From NCBI RefSeq assembly GCF_003073045.1, contig NC_037601.1, forward strand, positions 10,155,807 to 10,219,806: DNA of 64,000 nucleotides. The letters are read 5' to 3'. Each line of letters opens with the position of its first letter. Within the stretch, counting starts at the first letter, position 1. Source of the DNA: Pomacea canaliculata (taxonomy: Eukaryota; Mollusca; Gastropoda; Architaenioglossa; Ampullariidae). The notes under the pieces are model-generated. The model saw only the letters and a list, made by a program, of their open reading frames with translations, did no database searches and was not told where the DNA came from. Position numbers and translations under genes: made by a program. Below are positions 11,726 to 24,400 of the stretch, piece by piece.

Positions 11726-13546
11726 CTACAAAGGCAATTTTGGCCGTTCCTCCAGATACCATGCCAGTAAAACATACACGCCACCCACCAATGCAAACAG
11801 TGCCAGGGCAACTAGGATCATCTCCTGCAAACAGTCATTTGAACAGAATAAGATTTTATTCAAAAAAGGAAGAAAAAGGTAAAAGAAAGCAAGCAATTAT
11901 ACCCTGAATACAGCAGTGCAAGGGATAATTTGTAAGTTCCACTATTTCGTTCTATCACTGAGATACACTGAAATGTGAACTAATTAGGTCTCGAAAATTG
12001 TGACGGAAACAAAACAGCATATTTACGCTGATATACAGAAATAAAGATAAAATTCACACTGCATGAAATGCACACACAATACACAAAGTACACATATTTG
12101 TACATTCCCTACATGTTAAGCTGCAAATACGATACCATATGTGAAGTAAAGCTTTGAGTGTATATCATAATGAGGTCAGACTAATAATTATGATGTTAAC
12201 ATGATTACCAACACGTGGGAGGTGGGCGTGTGAGGGAATTAGTATTTTATGCTGAGCCAGCAACTAAGGCTATATCATGGCAAGGCAGCCAGCCCTGTAA
12301 ACAGATGCTACATGCAGAGAAAGAACAGCATGCCCAAGACGAGAGCTGGTATTTAATTAATACAGATCTTCATATACGCACCCATACACCCATTGCTGAC
12401 TGCTTCTGGTCTGCCGCTCTCTTGAGAGCTTTCACATCTTTCTTGGACTTCTTCCAGTCCTGTTTGCCTTTGTGTCAATGAACAAAAGTTTTTTGTTAGC
12501 TCTGTAAGGTCATGAAAAAATATTGCACAAAATTATGAAACAACATACAAAAACCAAAATGAACAAGACTTTTCATTCTTATTATCTTCTTAGTCCTGTT
12601 TGCCCCTAGTGCAACCACACCACACCAGCAGATCCGCCTCTGGGCATCCTTCTTCAGCTGGCCCTATATCATCCTAGGTGCCTCTGTTTTTACTGTGGAC
12701 GGATCTCAACATCTCTCTGGGTCTCCCAATGCTGCAGTTCCCTGTGGGTTCCAGTCCAAAGCTCCTCCACATCTATCTAGGTCTCCCAATGCTGCAGTTC
12801 CCTGTGGGTTCCAGTCCAAAGCTCATGTTGTTCAATTGTCAGCCAGCTTTGGCAGGCTGTGACCAGTCCAGCCCCCACTTGTGCTCCATGATGTCTTGGC
12901 TGGTAGGCTTTTAGCTGGGTCTCTCCCACAGGTCTGTATTGGAGATCTTCTTGGGGCATCTGATGTTGAGGATATGGTGCAGACATATGTTGACGAATGT
13001 CTGAATCCTATTGGTGATGGTGTTTGTCACACACCATGTCTTGGATCCGTACAGGTCAGGACAGTACAGAAGGACTGACTTTACATTGACTAATTAATTA
13101 TAATGATCATTCATAAAAGCTCAATATATCCCATGGAAATATAAACAGTAACCATCTCTGGTGTTCAAGTGTGCATTAGACATCACAGCTAAAAGTAATT
13201 AGTAAAAAGTGAACATCAAATATCATTAGAAAGTTTAATGTTGATGGCTGTATTTGTGCTACAACAATGCTTTTTAGCAAACTGAAAAACTAGCTTTGTA
13301 AAAACTGTCTCAGTATTTTTTTAAATGTTACTTATGAGGTACTTGTGAATTGAATATTTTTATATATTATTTCTTCTCATACAAAGTAATTTGCTTTCTT
13401 ATGTCAAGTAATCATTTCTTTAGTGTCAGATGTCATGCTATGTGTCATATCAAGTGCCAACTTTATCGTGACAGTCCCTTACCTATTTGCTTTCTGTACT
13501 GGTCAGTTGGTGTCAGGTGCTGGCCTGCTGCATCTTTTCGCCCCAT
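11726..13546 (-). CDS. TRIQK: TRIQK, triple QxxK/R motif-containing protein
   Basis: A small single-pass membrane protein; the vertebrate family is reported at the ER membrane, function poorly known. Coding exons on the minus strand: 13546-13483, 12467-12382, 11824-11726; total 82 aa (vertebrate protein 86 aa). The start MGRKDAA equals the vertebrate start. Three consecutive QxxK motifs follow: QYRK (16-19), QIGK (20-23) and QDWK (24-27), the family signature. A charged Lys-rich segment (28-44) precedes one membrane helix in exon 3 (EMILVALALFALVGGVYVLL), ending LEERPKLPL. Splice phases are 1 and 0, with donors GTAAGG and GTGCGT. The glycine split across the first intron (G|GC) restores IGKQDWKK exactly. 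A LINE fragment lies in the first coding intron. Upstream untranslated exons are likely but not found. Confidence 0.93.
12670..13080 (-). mobile_element. LINE 3'-region fragment (RTE-like), minus strand
   Basis: Translating the minus strand gives YGSKTWCVTNTITNRIQTF, LHHILNIRCPKKISN and DLWERP, then QDIMEHKWG and, after a break, a GLEPTGN segment. This is the characteristic region C-terminal to RT in an RTE-like LINE family. It is truncated at both ends, with stops and a 60-bp internal duplication. It lies inside the TRIQK intron. Confidence 0.65.
12709..12824 (+). repeat. 60-bp tandem duplication within LINE fragment
   Basis: Two adjacent copies with an exact 60-bp period (starts at 12709 and 12769), nearly identical over GGTCTCCCAATGCTGCAG and the sequence after it. 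The low divergence indicates a duplication younger than the LINE insertion. Confidence 0.9.
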
Positions 13547-15870
13547 CTTTGAACTTGCTTTTCACAACAACATGGCACAATGACAATATATGTTACCTCT
13601 CAGGTGTAACTGTAAATAGATGACAATGACAGTTAATCAATCATCAATGGGGAATATGAGAAACTAAACAAATTGGTCATGATCATCTATAGGCAAATAT
13701 ACTTGTCAGAAACATACTAAATATGGGACATACTTGTGCTTGCTGATTACTTCAGGAGATTCGCTTGTCACTTAGAAATGTTTATTTTCACAGATATTTC
13801 ACAAGATAAACCCACAATATTAGACTGTTTGTCTTACTGCCACCTCACAATCTCAAGCCAAACAGATTAATTGTACATGAAATATTGTGTTAATATATTT
13901 CTCATCAATATTAATTGCCATGAAAGCTTAGACTTCTTTGGGTGGTGCAGAGTAAGAAACTGACATGAACACTTCTACTTTGTGCTTACATTTTTTCCTG
14001 CCTCCTTTAGTTAATCCCTTGCATCTGAAAGGCTTGTGAGAGGCCTGATCATGTAGTTGGAAGTGAAGCTTGGAAACAATTTTGATCCGATTGTGTAGAC
14101 AAGTGCAGAAAGACGACAAACAACCGGATCTTTGTTAGCTGAAGGGGAGATAGGAAAAACGTGATTGGATAATTTAACTGACGGAGGAAATGAAGAAGGC
14201 AGAAGTGATTGTATGATGTAGATGGATGTGGAGAAAGATATGAAATGCGGTGTGGTACAAGGAAAAGCTCTAAACAAAACATGAGACAGCAGTAGTAAAC
14301 AACCACGTACTATAGCAGGGTAAACCAATTTACACTCATGCTGAAGAAAAGACCGTTTATTGCGCTCATTCCACGCAATGAAAAAATAACAGGAGGCACA
14401 TCAATGTGCTCAATGTCCACGTTATACATGTGTATGTGACTATGTATACGTGTGCACCATTGCCCACTTAATGAAGTTCCCCTCTCTTAAACAGTCTCGG
14501 CCAAACGGCCTGGTAACAACGCCGTGGAAAGAAATGCGTGCAAATGTCTGAAGATTATTTCATGCTTTTTTGTGACCAACCTTCAAATGAGAAAATTCCT
14601 GAACGTTTCTGCAAACGTTTATGCCAACTTCTGTGGTCCTGCAGCAGACGCTGTAACTCAGCGTGTCAGTGTTCAAGGGAGATCACTTCTAATTCAGGCA
14701 ACCGACAGGAGAAGACAACACCGACTATAGGCTTACCCTCGCTGAGAGGATGGTGGCGTTGAGTAGTTTGATGAAGAGAGGTTCTAATCTACTACATGAC
14801 ATGTGAGCTCGGACGCCCAGGCTAGAACTACTGTGGTTAAGGAAAATTCTAGATAGGGTGAACAGTCGATTGGGAAGTGTGAAGAAGCATGCCATGGTTC
14901 ATTTGACTTTCATTATCACTTTTTCCTCTCCAGGACGTTGAATCTGATTTCACGTCCTTGGTCTTCCGTGAATTATTGCAGTTAAGGAATTGGAGTAAAT
15001 AGTTTTGTTGTTGTTGTTGTGAGTCCCTCGTCGTAGCATGTATTCCTTGTGTATTTATTCGATTGATTTACACACTAATTTATTTTGATGTGCAACACAT
15101 TTTAGACCACTGGAACAAACCTTTTGTGTGTGCGTGTACGATGAAAGATGGAGAAAATGAAATGGAAAGGGATAGAAGATAATTGTTATTGAACTGTGTA
15201 CAGATGCTAACATATACTCGAGGGGTTTTGTCAGGGTCTCAAACTTTCCTCAAAGCGTAGCAGTTTTAAAAATAAAAAAAAAAAAAAGAAAAAGAAAAAA
15301 AGAAAAGAGAGTGAGCTACGTGTTTGATATCTCCCTTATCTCGGGGATAACGTTTGTGAGGTTGCTGCTCTACCCCTTTCCCTAGCTGTCTTATATTGCT
15401 CAACCCTCTTCGGAGTCAGCTATACCCACTTCATAGCTTGGTTAACTTCCTTACGGGTTCGAACACTGCTATATTACTACTCCGGCCGCTTCCCCCTCCC
15501 CTTCGAGAGCGTGGTGGTCTGCGAGCTTGGGTCATGTGTGTCCGGAGTCAGAGCTGGTTGAGAAGGGGATATATCAGCAGTATGTATGCTGACGTCTAAT
15601 CTCTCTATCCACAGTAGCCCGCAACTGCTGCGTATTTTCCGCAGATATTTTCAGACAAAAGTGTCACGGAAAACGGCAGTCTGTAACGTACGGCTGAAGC
15701 GAAAGGATACTTCTTCGTGAGGTTTGTAACAAGAGTTCTTATGGGGCAATTTTAGTTATTTATTACCAAGGATATCCGCCGCTAAAGAAACATCATGCCA
15801 GATCGGTCGAGGTCTTGATCAAGAACGGTTTCGCTGGAATAGCCAAAAACGTAGTATATACTGGAATCAA
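13547..15870. other. Intergenic/TRIQK 5' region, no coding exon found
   Basis: TRIQK 5' untranslated exons and promoter should lie in or beyond this stretch. A CpG-richer patch around 15470-15530 is the only promoter-like place I see. Open frames here have no protein-like features. A purine-rich A/AAG run lies at 15270-15310. Confidence 0.35.
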
Positions 15871-15879
15871 AGCCGATAT

Positions 15880-17640
15880 TAAGAACAGAAACATCCCTTG
15901 GAACGTGGAACGTGCGCATATTACACTAATGCGGAAAAGTGAAACAACTCGCCCATGATCTAAAAGAGAATCGATGGACAATATTGCAAAGACCTGTCCG
16001 CTAACACCCCTCAAAACAACCAAACTAGAGCTAGTGAACCCGCAGTCCTACGGGAAAAAGTCAAAAGAGCGGTACGCAGTCTTTAGGGAAGAAAGTCGCC
16101 TGGGGTTGGCAACATCCCAGCTGAGCTGCTCATCCAGGGTGGGGAATAAAAGACCCTCCCTGATTTGTGCCAAAGAGTCTGGTAACGCGAAAAATAGAGC
16201 GACGCAGTGACTAGTCATACCACTTTCCAAAACAAAAAGAAAACTGCCGTAACTACAGGACCATAAACCTCAGGGTTGTCCATGGGACATCTTTTTCTAT
16301 CCCGTCCCATCCCATCCCATGGCAATTTATGCCTGTCCCATCCCGTCCCATCCCACGGGATGTTTCCCATGGGATTCCCATGGTATTAACAATCCTATGG
16401 ACAACACTGAAAACCACTTTTCGGCTTTTGTTCTATAATTCCTGCTACTTCACATACAATAGATGATTCAGAGGAAAGATTTAAATCCTTGATGAATGAA
16501 ATAACAGTAAATTTATTTTGCAATATCAAGTATCGACTACCATGGGAAATACAAATGTGTGCTGTCCCATCCCATCCCATCCCATGGGACGTTTCCCATG
16601 GGATTCCCATTCCTATGGACAACACTGATAAGCCTTATCAGCCACCCCAGCAAAGTCACGCTGAAAGTCATACAGAACGGAATCAGCACCACCGATGAGG
16701 AACTGCTGGAAGAAGAACAGGCTGGCTTCATAATCGGCAGGAGCACAGTTGAGCAGATCTTTAACTGTCAAATCCTGATAGAGAAGCATCTACAACAGTA
16801 ATGGTAATTCTGGAGAGACTGAAGAAGGCACTAGACCAGAGACTAAGACCAGAACAAGCAGGGTTTCGCCAGGATATATCATGCACTGACCACATTGCCA
16901 CCCTATCATCATTGAGCAGTCCATCGAGTGGCAGTCCTCCCTCTATATATCTTTTGTGGACTTCGAGAAGGCATATTTGACAGTGTAGACAGGGAAGTCA
17001 TCTGGAGACTCATGATCCTCTACGGTATTCCACCTAAGATCATAAACATTATCCAAGGGTTGTACGAAGACTCGCCCTGCCAAATTATTCACAATGGCAA
17101 ACTCACTAAGCCTTTTGTGGTGAAGACAGGGTTGCATATTATCATCAACAATCTTCCTGATGGTCATAGACTGGATTATGCGCGACAACCCAAGACAACA
17201 ATACCGGTATCCAGTGGACTTTCACCAAACAGCTAGAGGACCTGGACTTTGCAGATGACATCGGTCTTCTGTCTCATCAGCAACAACATGCACAAACCAA
17301 ACTGAGTAAGCTAGCCGATGAAGCAGAGAAGACTGGCTTAAATGTCAACAGAAAGAAGACCGAAGAGATGAGAATCAACAAGCAAGAACTCCCAATCCAA
17401 CTTCAAGGAGAGAACATCCTAGAAACAGACCGCTTCACGTTTCTGGGGAGCATTGTCAGCAAGGACGGTGGAGCAGATGACGATATCAAAAGCCGCATCA
17501 ACAAAGCCAGGCATCCTTTCAATAGCCTATACGTACACCCCATCTGGAACTCTCGAGCATTATCCTTCCGCAATAAGACTCGCATCTTCAACACCAATGT
17601 GAAAGCACTTACATGTACATTCAAGAAAATTAGATGAGCC
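15880..17640 (+). mobile_element. Rearranged RTE-like LINE remnants, two families joined
   Basis: At 15898-15950 an endonuclease start is readable across a frameshift (GTWNVRIL, then GKVKQLAHDLKENRW). From about 16040 comes pre-RT sequence, then QNYRT-type text (NYRTINL), interrupted by a hAT-like MITE, then SHPSKVTLKVI and EEEQAGFIIGRSTVEQIF up to about 16798. At about 16800 a second related LINE begins (LERLKKALDQRLRPEQAGF, FDSVDREVIWRLM, LYEDSPCQIIHNGKL, then LDFADDIGLLSHQ with the catalytic FADD, and TDRFTFLGSIVSKDGG). The copy is disrupted by stops and missing pieces. The switch from one family to another suggests insertion beside, or recombination between, two elements. Confidence 0.8.
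16271..16627. mobile_element. hAT-like MITE (357 bp) with TIRs and 8-bp TSD
   Basis: Terminal inverted repeats CAGGGTTGTCCATGGGA (left) and CAGTGTTGTCCATAGGA (right, reverse complement) enclose (CCCAT)n-rich sequence. The flanking 8 bp are ATAAACCT (16263-16270) and ATAAGCCT (16628-16635), one mismatch. CAG-type ends and an 8-bp duplication are hAT hallmarks. There is no transposase frame, so it is non-autonomous. Removing it restores the interrupted LINE reading (TIxLISHPSK). A partial second copy of the right end lies inside at 16393-16409. Confidence 0.85.
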
Positions 17641-17859
17641 CTAGCTGTAGAGATACCTCCCAACTCCACGAAAGCTTTTAAATAAGTTTTTTTGTTCATA
17701 CTTGATTTACTTAGTTTATTTTTTCCCCGTAATGGACGAGTGTTAAATGGAAAAAAAAGCATTTTCTTGCTTATTTTACTCTCCATAATAAAGAATTGTC
17801 AATGTCACTTCACCACCTTTCCTCACCCCCCTCCCTTTCCCACGCTGCTACTGATGGTG

Positions 17860-18015
17860 GCGGTCGGCGGGGAAACTTTTTGTAAGGGACGTAACTCTGA
17901 CTATCACGTGACCGCTAGACCTGACGCCATTTTTGAGCCGTTACGATATTTTCGCCCCATTCAAATATTTTTAACGTGTCTTTTTTAGACATCACACCGT
18001 GACAAGAAAGAGGCA
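17860..18015 (+). promoter_or_regulatory. Candidate promoter/5' exon region upstream of ZFAT
   Basis: A locally CpG-richer segment contains a CACGTG E-box (17907-17912) and a YY1-like GCCATTTTTGAG (17928-17939), the kind of elements found at TATA-less promoters. The first coding ZFAT exon is 3.5 kb downstream and starts at a splice acceptor, so an upstream untranslated exon must exist. This is the best candidate, but assignment is inference. Confidence 0.25.
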
Positions 18016-18739
18016 AGTACCCAGATAAAACTTTATTTTTGTGAAAGACTGCTTCAAGTGGACGAGAACATTTGTTAGTTACGTACGCTTGCTTGACGTC
18101 TAGCTCCTTGCTTTATGATAGAGCTGGAAGCCGACGAACTTTCGAATTTTGTTTCGTACAAATATTTTCTCAGACGTGTTGTTGTTACGGTGTTCGGTAT
18201 TGCCAGCTACCACATTCTTTCGTGCTTTTATATCTTCACATGTCCATCAGTATCAGACTTTTTAATGTGATAGTAGCATACTGCAAAAATAGTATTTCCC
18301 TCTTTATTTATATTTCTTAGTACCAACTTTGTTTGCTGAAATAGTAACAAGAAGTTTTTACATGTATTTGTAGCAATCAGTTTGAATTCAGATTCTGCCA
18401 GTCATAGAAATTATTTATGAATGTGACCTCTAGTTACAGCGATCTTTATTTAAGACATACTATCTCGCCGCCATCCGTCCAGTACATTTCCCAAGATACG
18501 AGGATGGCGACATAACAAGGATAGTGCTTTTAACACATTAAGTCAACAGAGACATTATATACCGACAAAGCCGAAACGAAAGTCAATAATATGCACCACA
18601 CTCTTGGCCTTGTTCAGTGACTTAGCTTTGAAAACTCAAAACAATGGAACTTATCCATCTACACCTGCACACTTTGTACACCACACAGTTCTTTGAAAGT
18701 TGTGACTATACTACATGAAACTGGCAACATAAGAGGTAG

Positions 18740-19500
18740 AATAGTACATGAACTTATATTGTTCATTCCTTGTTACTCCTTGAGGAGCATAGGACCGCAA
18801 CAACACCTCTCCAGAGGACCCAGTTATCGGCAGCCCACTCAGTTGGGCCCATGTGGTTCAGACATCCTTTGCCACGCTCTCTGTCGTTCTTTTCCAAGTC
18901 TGCTTTGGTCTCCCAACTCTTCCCCTGAAGGTTCCATTCAAACGCCACCTATGACATGGTCAGTGAAAGCGCAGAAGTCTGTGAAGAGTTCTCCGTTTTC
19001 ATTGCAGGTGCTGACGCCATCTTTTTCCATGATGAGTTTCCCATTGGTGTTATCATCTCCCACTTTGGCATTTAGGTCTCCCATAATGATATTCAGGTCA
19101 CTTGCCATTTTCATAGAGGGTTCTGATGTTCCAGGTCCCTATCCTGGTTCTTGCCTTGGTCGTCAAAAGATGAGTCAGCGAGCTGGCTCCCCTAAGGCTT
19201 TCACCAGAATGCGTCATAAACTCTTCTAGAGAGGAATCTTTCTGACCAGGCCCTTGCTGTGGTACTGTTGCAATTTCTGTAACAGCTGTTTCTTGTATTT
19301 TTTACATGAGTGGGTTGTTAGCCAAAAGCATTACCCCCAACCTGAAGGGCCAGGGTGCAACATTTTAGTCTGACCTCTCCCCTGACAGACCTGTTTGGCT
19401 TGGCTAGACCTGCCAGGAACACAAGGCTCCTGCCGACATAGCTCTGTGGATCGAGAAGCTGCACAAGCCACCACACCACTACAAGGCAAATTGCACTAAT
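18740..19500 (-). mobile_element. Internally deleted RTE-like LINE, minus strand
   Basis: Read on the minus strand in order: a 5' region (19500-19320) similar to the segment at 44968-45200; an endonuclease segment (about 19110-18960) with IIMGDLNAKVGDDNTNG, STCNENGELFTDFCAF and DHVIGG; then directly the 3' tail (18950-18750) with KSWETKADLEKNDRE and NHMGPTE, ending GGAGTAACAAGGAATGAAC. The whole RT region is missing, so the copy has both ends but no middle. The tail matches the tails at 26703, 34700 and 49689. Confidence 0.75.
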
Positions 19501-19509
19501 TGGTGGTGG

Positions 19510-21470
19510 AAGCACTAATATATTCTACCCCAATCAGTAGCAAGAGGTGTGATCAGTTAACTGAAATATTTATTTGATGGGTCGACGACCCTTTCAAAGC
19601 AGAGCGAGATATAAATGTTATCATCGGTCATAGAACATACACAGGCAGAAGATGTAAATTACATGGAGTACATAAATATTTTTGTATCATTTCAACCACT
19701 TATATTACCTAGCACTTAACACTCATGCCAACCATTCTTCATTTGCTCTCTCTCTTACTTCCATACACAGCTCTCGCATGTACACACACATCAGTGAGAT
19801 ATCAGGTGGCCAGATAATAAGTATAAAAAATACTTTCCCATTTGTTTTGAGGTCTCTAACTCTTAACCTTTTTTTTTAACAATGGTACAAGCAGGTGTAG
19901 AGATAGATGTCTGTTCTGCACTGCATAGTAATGTCACAGGTTTCACCCCTTTACATACATATGCAGCCACACACAAGTAAGCACATGTACAGACATATTC
20001 ACTTAGGAAAAGTATTGCAGGGGAGTACTTAAATGTGGAGAAGAAAGTACAAGCATAAGATAAAGATATGAAATAAACACTCTCATTTTTGTAGTGATGA
20101 AAAGCAAAAAAAAAAAAAAAAAAAAAATGGTGATTAAAACAAGGCTTAAGAAGGGTTACAAGTCTACAAAAGTCTGTATTCTTACCAGTACTAGGAGAAG
20201 CAATATTCATTTGAATTTGTGTCATAAGTTGTTACCTCTTTTATCATGGAAACTTGGAATACTGTAATTTAATTAAATCAAAATTCTACAAAAGAAATCT
20301 TGTGTTTGACTTCAGTTTGAAACAAAACTTGTTACACACATTCACAGAGGCAAACAGATATGCACAAGCCCTAATTTTGGTCACAAAGAGAAAAGGAAAT
20401 TCACATTCATCCAAATCTGCCATAAGCAGGTAACGACTACACTTAGTCTGTGAATGTTAAAATCAGGCAGGTCTAGGTTGGTCTCAGTGAACTTGTTGGG
20501 TATTTTCTTAATGACTCCCATCACTCTTGCATTGGTGGGCAGGGACCAAAGACTGGATGTAGACTAATGTCAATAGCTAGAGTCACTGAGGTGCACTGAT
20601 GAAGTAAAAGAGTAGGGAGAACGAAAACGATTGGCTTAGATTTATGTGTGACATCACATGTGAAGATGGGATATTTGACAATAATATGACCTGTGGATTT
20701 TTTTTTTTACTTAAATCTTTGTAACCCTAAATACAGTCAGAAAAAATGGGACAAACTGGACCACCACATGGTCCTCTGTAGCTTTGAGGGCGTGATCAGT
20801 GACAGTCTCATGTTGTAGGTGTAAACGCATAGTCAGTCTCATGTTGCAAGTGTCAGGATTAGCAGCAGAGAGGCTTATGCTGGTCAGAGCAGCAGTGGTT
20901 TTATTTGTGTTGCCATTTCCTCAAGTAGGAACAATAGACAGTAACAGAAATAGCTGCACTTTGAGGTATGCTGCCGAACTCCTGCAGACTGAGATAAAAG
21001 AACAAGATGAACAATCAGAATAATTGTGAGATGAACAATCAAAACAACTGTGAGATGAACAATCAAATAACTGTGAGATGAACAATCAGAATAATCATGC
21101 TAAATGGCTCTATAAAGAGAGGCAAATGCTGAAATGGGTATGTAACATTATGATCAGGCTAAGAGTAGAGGAGGAATATTAGAAGCGGGCTGTTACTAAA
21201 AATGGCTGCAAGACATTTAAGGCTAATATTGAGAGAAGAGTGTGACAGGCTAATGCTGACTTGTGAGTCTGAGAGTCAGGCTAAAAACATTATCATGAAA
21301 TCTCAGGCTAGTTTACAAGTAACTTTGTTTTAAAAGAAATCTGTTGTGTAAACTTTGACACATGTCTGTGAAGTTTAACAGACAGAATCAAATGGACTTT
21401 CTGTAACTATGTTAAATATTGCTTAAAATTGTATAAATTTTCTTCATTAAAAACACTTTCTTTGCCATAG
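19510..21470. other. Upstream/intron of ZFAT, no coding exon found
   Basis: AT-rich, with poly-A at 20107-20127 and no protein-like frame. It is probably intron if ZFAT transcription starts further left. Confidence 0.4.
21006..21097 (+). repeat. 24-bp minisatellite, four copies
   Basis: GATGAACAATCA begins units at 21006, 21030, 21054 and 21077 (periods 24, 24, 23), separated by variants of GAATAATTGTGA. It lies about 0.4 kb upstream of the first ZFAT coding exon. Confidence 0.85.
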
Positions 21471-21481
21471 GCACAGCAAGT

Positions 21482-24400
21482 ATGGATACTTTTATCTGTG
21501 GAACTTGTCAGGGTGCATTCAATGACATTGAGATCTTCATGCAACACAAGCAGGCTGGGTGTACACGCCCCCAGCAAGAAATCATTCGTGTCCATGTTGA
21601 TGGCTCAGGGGAAGTTACTGAGGTTACAGGTACCCAAAGTGTGATTGGTAAGTTGATGTTGTCAGTCAGATACAGGTACTTAATAATGGAGAATTATCGT
21701 AGGTGACAGTTCACTCATTCTCTTGACCTGTACTGACCGAACTGTGATGGTAAGCCTGGACTGGTTGTTGGGGTAGGTGGAAGTTGGATGAATACAGTTG
21801 CTGACATGTTTATTTTTGTTATTTTTTAGCAGCAAGCAGGTCCCGCTTTGTAAGGCCTGACCACATTTTTTTATGTTACCCAGTCATTTTTACCTTCATT
21901 TCAACTCTTGATGATTGTAGAGTAGATTGTTGTGCCAGGCCATATAAACAAAAGCAGATGATTTGCATCATTTTACTGTTTCCAGAAGAGGTTCTTGGTT
22001 GCTCACCAGGGTGGTGACCATGATGATGATGATGATGTCGTTTTGTAGCTTGCAGGTATCCATCACGAAGATGCTCATTGTGTACAGGAAGAAATTAGAG
22101 AAGCATCCAAAATGTGATGTAGTCAAAAAAGGAAAGAAAGGTTTAACATCTGAGAACTGTCCTAGGTGACAGTTCATCTGGAGAGAATATTATCGTGCTT
22201 CATGATACATTGTTGTTTGTCTTTCCATTCATGTATGATATTCAGAGTGATTTCATCAGGCACATGTTCTTGAAAAGCCTGGATTCTTTTTTCTATGGTA
22301 CCTAGCAGAATGGATGTCTCACATCTGTAGGGCTCGATGAGATACACTAAGTGCTTGTACAGTTGCTACTTGCTGGCAAATTTAACGATGCTGTTATGTC
22401 AAATCATGCTCAACCTAGTCATTGCTGCTGTTGTAAAAATCCTGATGGGGATTTCTGCATTGCAGTCACAGTGGAAATTCTAGAAGAAATATGTCTACAA
22501 GTATATAAAATGTTTCCTTTCTTATTTATTTTTCAAATAATCATTTTGTTATGAATAGAATGTAATCTTGGCTTTTAACAGTTTACAACTGAGAACAGTT
22601 GTAGTTAGATAAAAGTACACACAAGGATTCTTATCAACAAGAAGCTTTAAGTATATTGGTGGTGTTTTACACATCACTTTTTAGCTGACTGACAGATATC
22701 AGAGCTCCTTTGGCACAGTTTGGCTTGTTTTGTTAGAAGTTATGTACCAGAGTCTTTGGCTCGTTTTGTAAAAGACATTGTGTACCAGAGTCTTTTTTTG
22801 TAGAAGACATTGTGTACAAGAGTCTTTTGTTGCAGAAGATGATGATCATGCATCCGTGGCAACTCTAGCCTACCTAAATGAAATAAGTGCCAAGGGTCAT
22901 CTGGCAGCAGTAGAAGGGGAAGATGGAGACCTTCCTACTCGTACTTTCATTATCCTCAACAATGCTCATGACATCGGCATTTCCTCTTCTGCAACCATCA
23001 CTGCAGATGCAGTTCAGTTAGAGGCCTTGGGTGCTGTGGGGTCCACTATAGCAGCTACAACAACAGGTCAGGAATGCACTGAGTCGGTATCATCCACAGC
23101 TGGAGTTACTGAGATTGCTCCAAAAAAGTCAGGTATGCTGATGGTGTTCAGGTTTTGGGCAGTTTGTTAATAAGGCTAGTGCATACTTTAAACCAGGGAG
23201 CATGCCAGAGGACAAAATAATTTTCAGATATCTAAGCTGAGTTCAGCAGCAGATATAAACACTTGTAGTCTGCATGAATAACCATGTGTTGCTTTATTTG
23301 CAAGGTCGACGTTGTGGACGACCACGTAAAGGAGAGGAGAAAAACAAGCCTGTTCAAGCAGTTCCTGCCACTTGTGCAAAGCCTGAAGTGCCAGAGCAAG
23401 GTAAGTTTTTCTGCATGTGAGTGCACATGATCCTGTTGTAACAGCACCATCTTTCTTTTCCTATGCTAATAATCTCCACCTTCTTTGTCAGTGGGTTTAT
23501 TCATTAGGCTGCCTCATTAGCTTTCATATCAGCACTGTCTTGCTCACTTTCCTGCTAAAACAGGGTTGAGGCATAAGCATGGAAATGACTGATGACTATC
23601 CCTATCATGCTTTCACTGTTCTGAAAAATCCATAATATAACTGAACAGTTGATTTAGAACACAAATGTGAAAGTTTATGCTGTCTCTCTGAAGCTTTGAA
23701 TTATTCATGTGGCTGCTGCTCTGTGCTTTTTTTTTTTAACTCTTTCTCAACTTATATATTACTAAAATACAACCTGCATTCTGTCTTGCTGCTAGGGAGT
23801 GATGGCAAACTTCGCTGTGGCCAGTGTCAGCGTGCATTCAACAAGGAACGTCATTATAAAACTCACAAGTGCCTGGCAAGTTCTGCATATGTGGACATCA
23901 GTAAGCGTGATATTTTCAAAATTGATTCCGGTAAGTGAGTTATTTTCTTTTGCAGCTGTATTAGATGGTTAATTGACACTTTGTGGGGATGAGAAGATAG
24001 GCAACAGGATGTATAATTGGCTTTCACCCACAGGTGATGAAAACTCATGTTTGACTTTTACCCCCTAACAGGTGATGAAGATGAAGAAGAAGAGGCAGGG
24101 GCACGGGATGATGACCAGGAAGAATATAAGGCTGTTGTTGACTTGATCACAGATGATGAAGATGATGACACAGACAATGATGATGAGTCCAGAAAAAGAG
24201 CGTCTGGTGGCACATTTAAAAAATACCAGGTAAGATACAGCCAGTCTACGACTGAGCCATGGCCAGAGTTCTTTATTTGTTTTAAGCTGGAAACCCCTAT
24301 TGTTGTCAAGAAATTCAGCAAAATCACTAGTTGGTAATAGTTGATTTTAAGTGAAAGCAAGTCTCACTGTTATTGAAAACAAGAGAAACATTACTTGTGA

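Noticed and set aside
17995..18022. GC-AG splice donor (GAG|GCAAGT) as end of a ZFAT 5' exon
   Set aside because: The match is suggestive, but no transcript evidence or reading frame supports it, so it is not listed as a feature.
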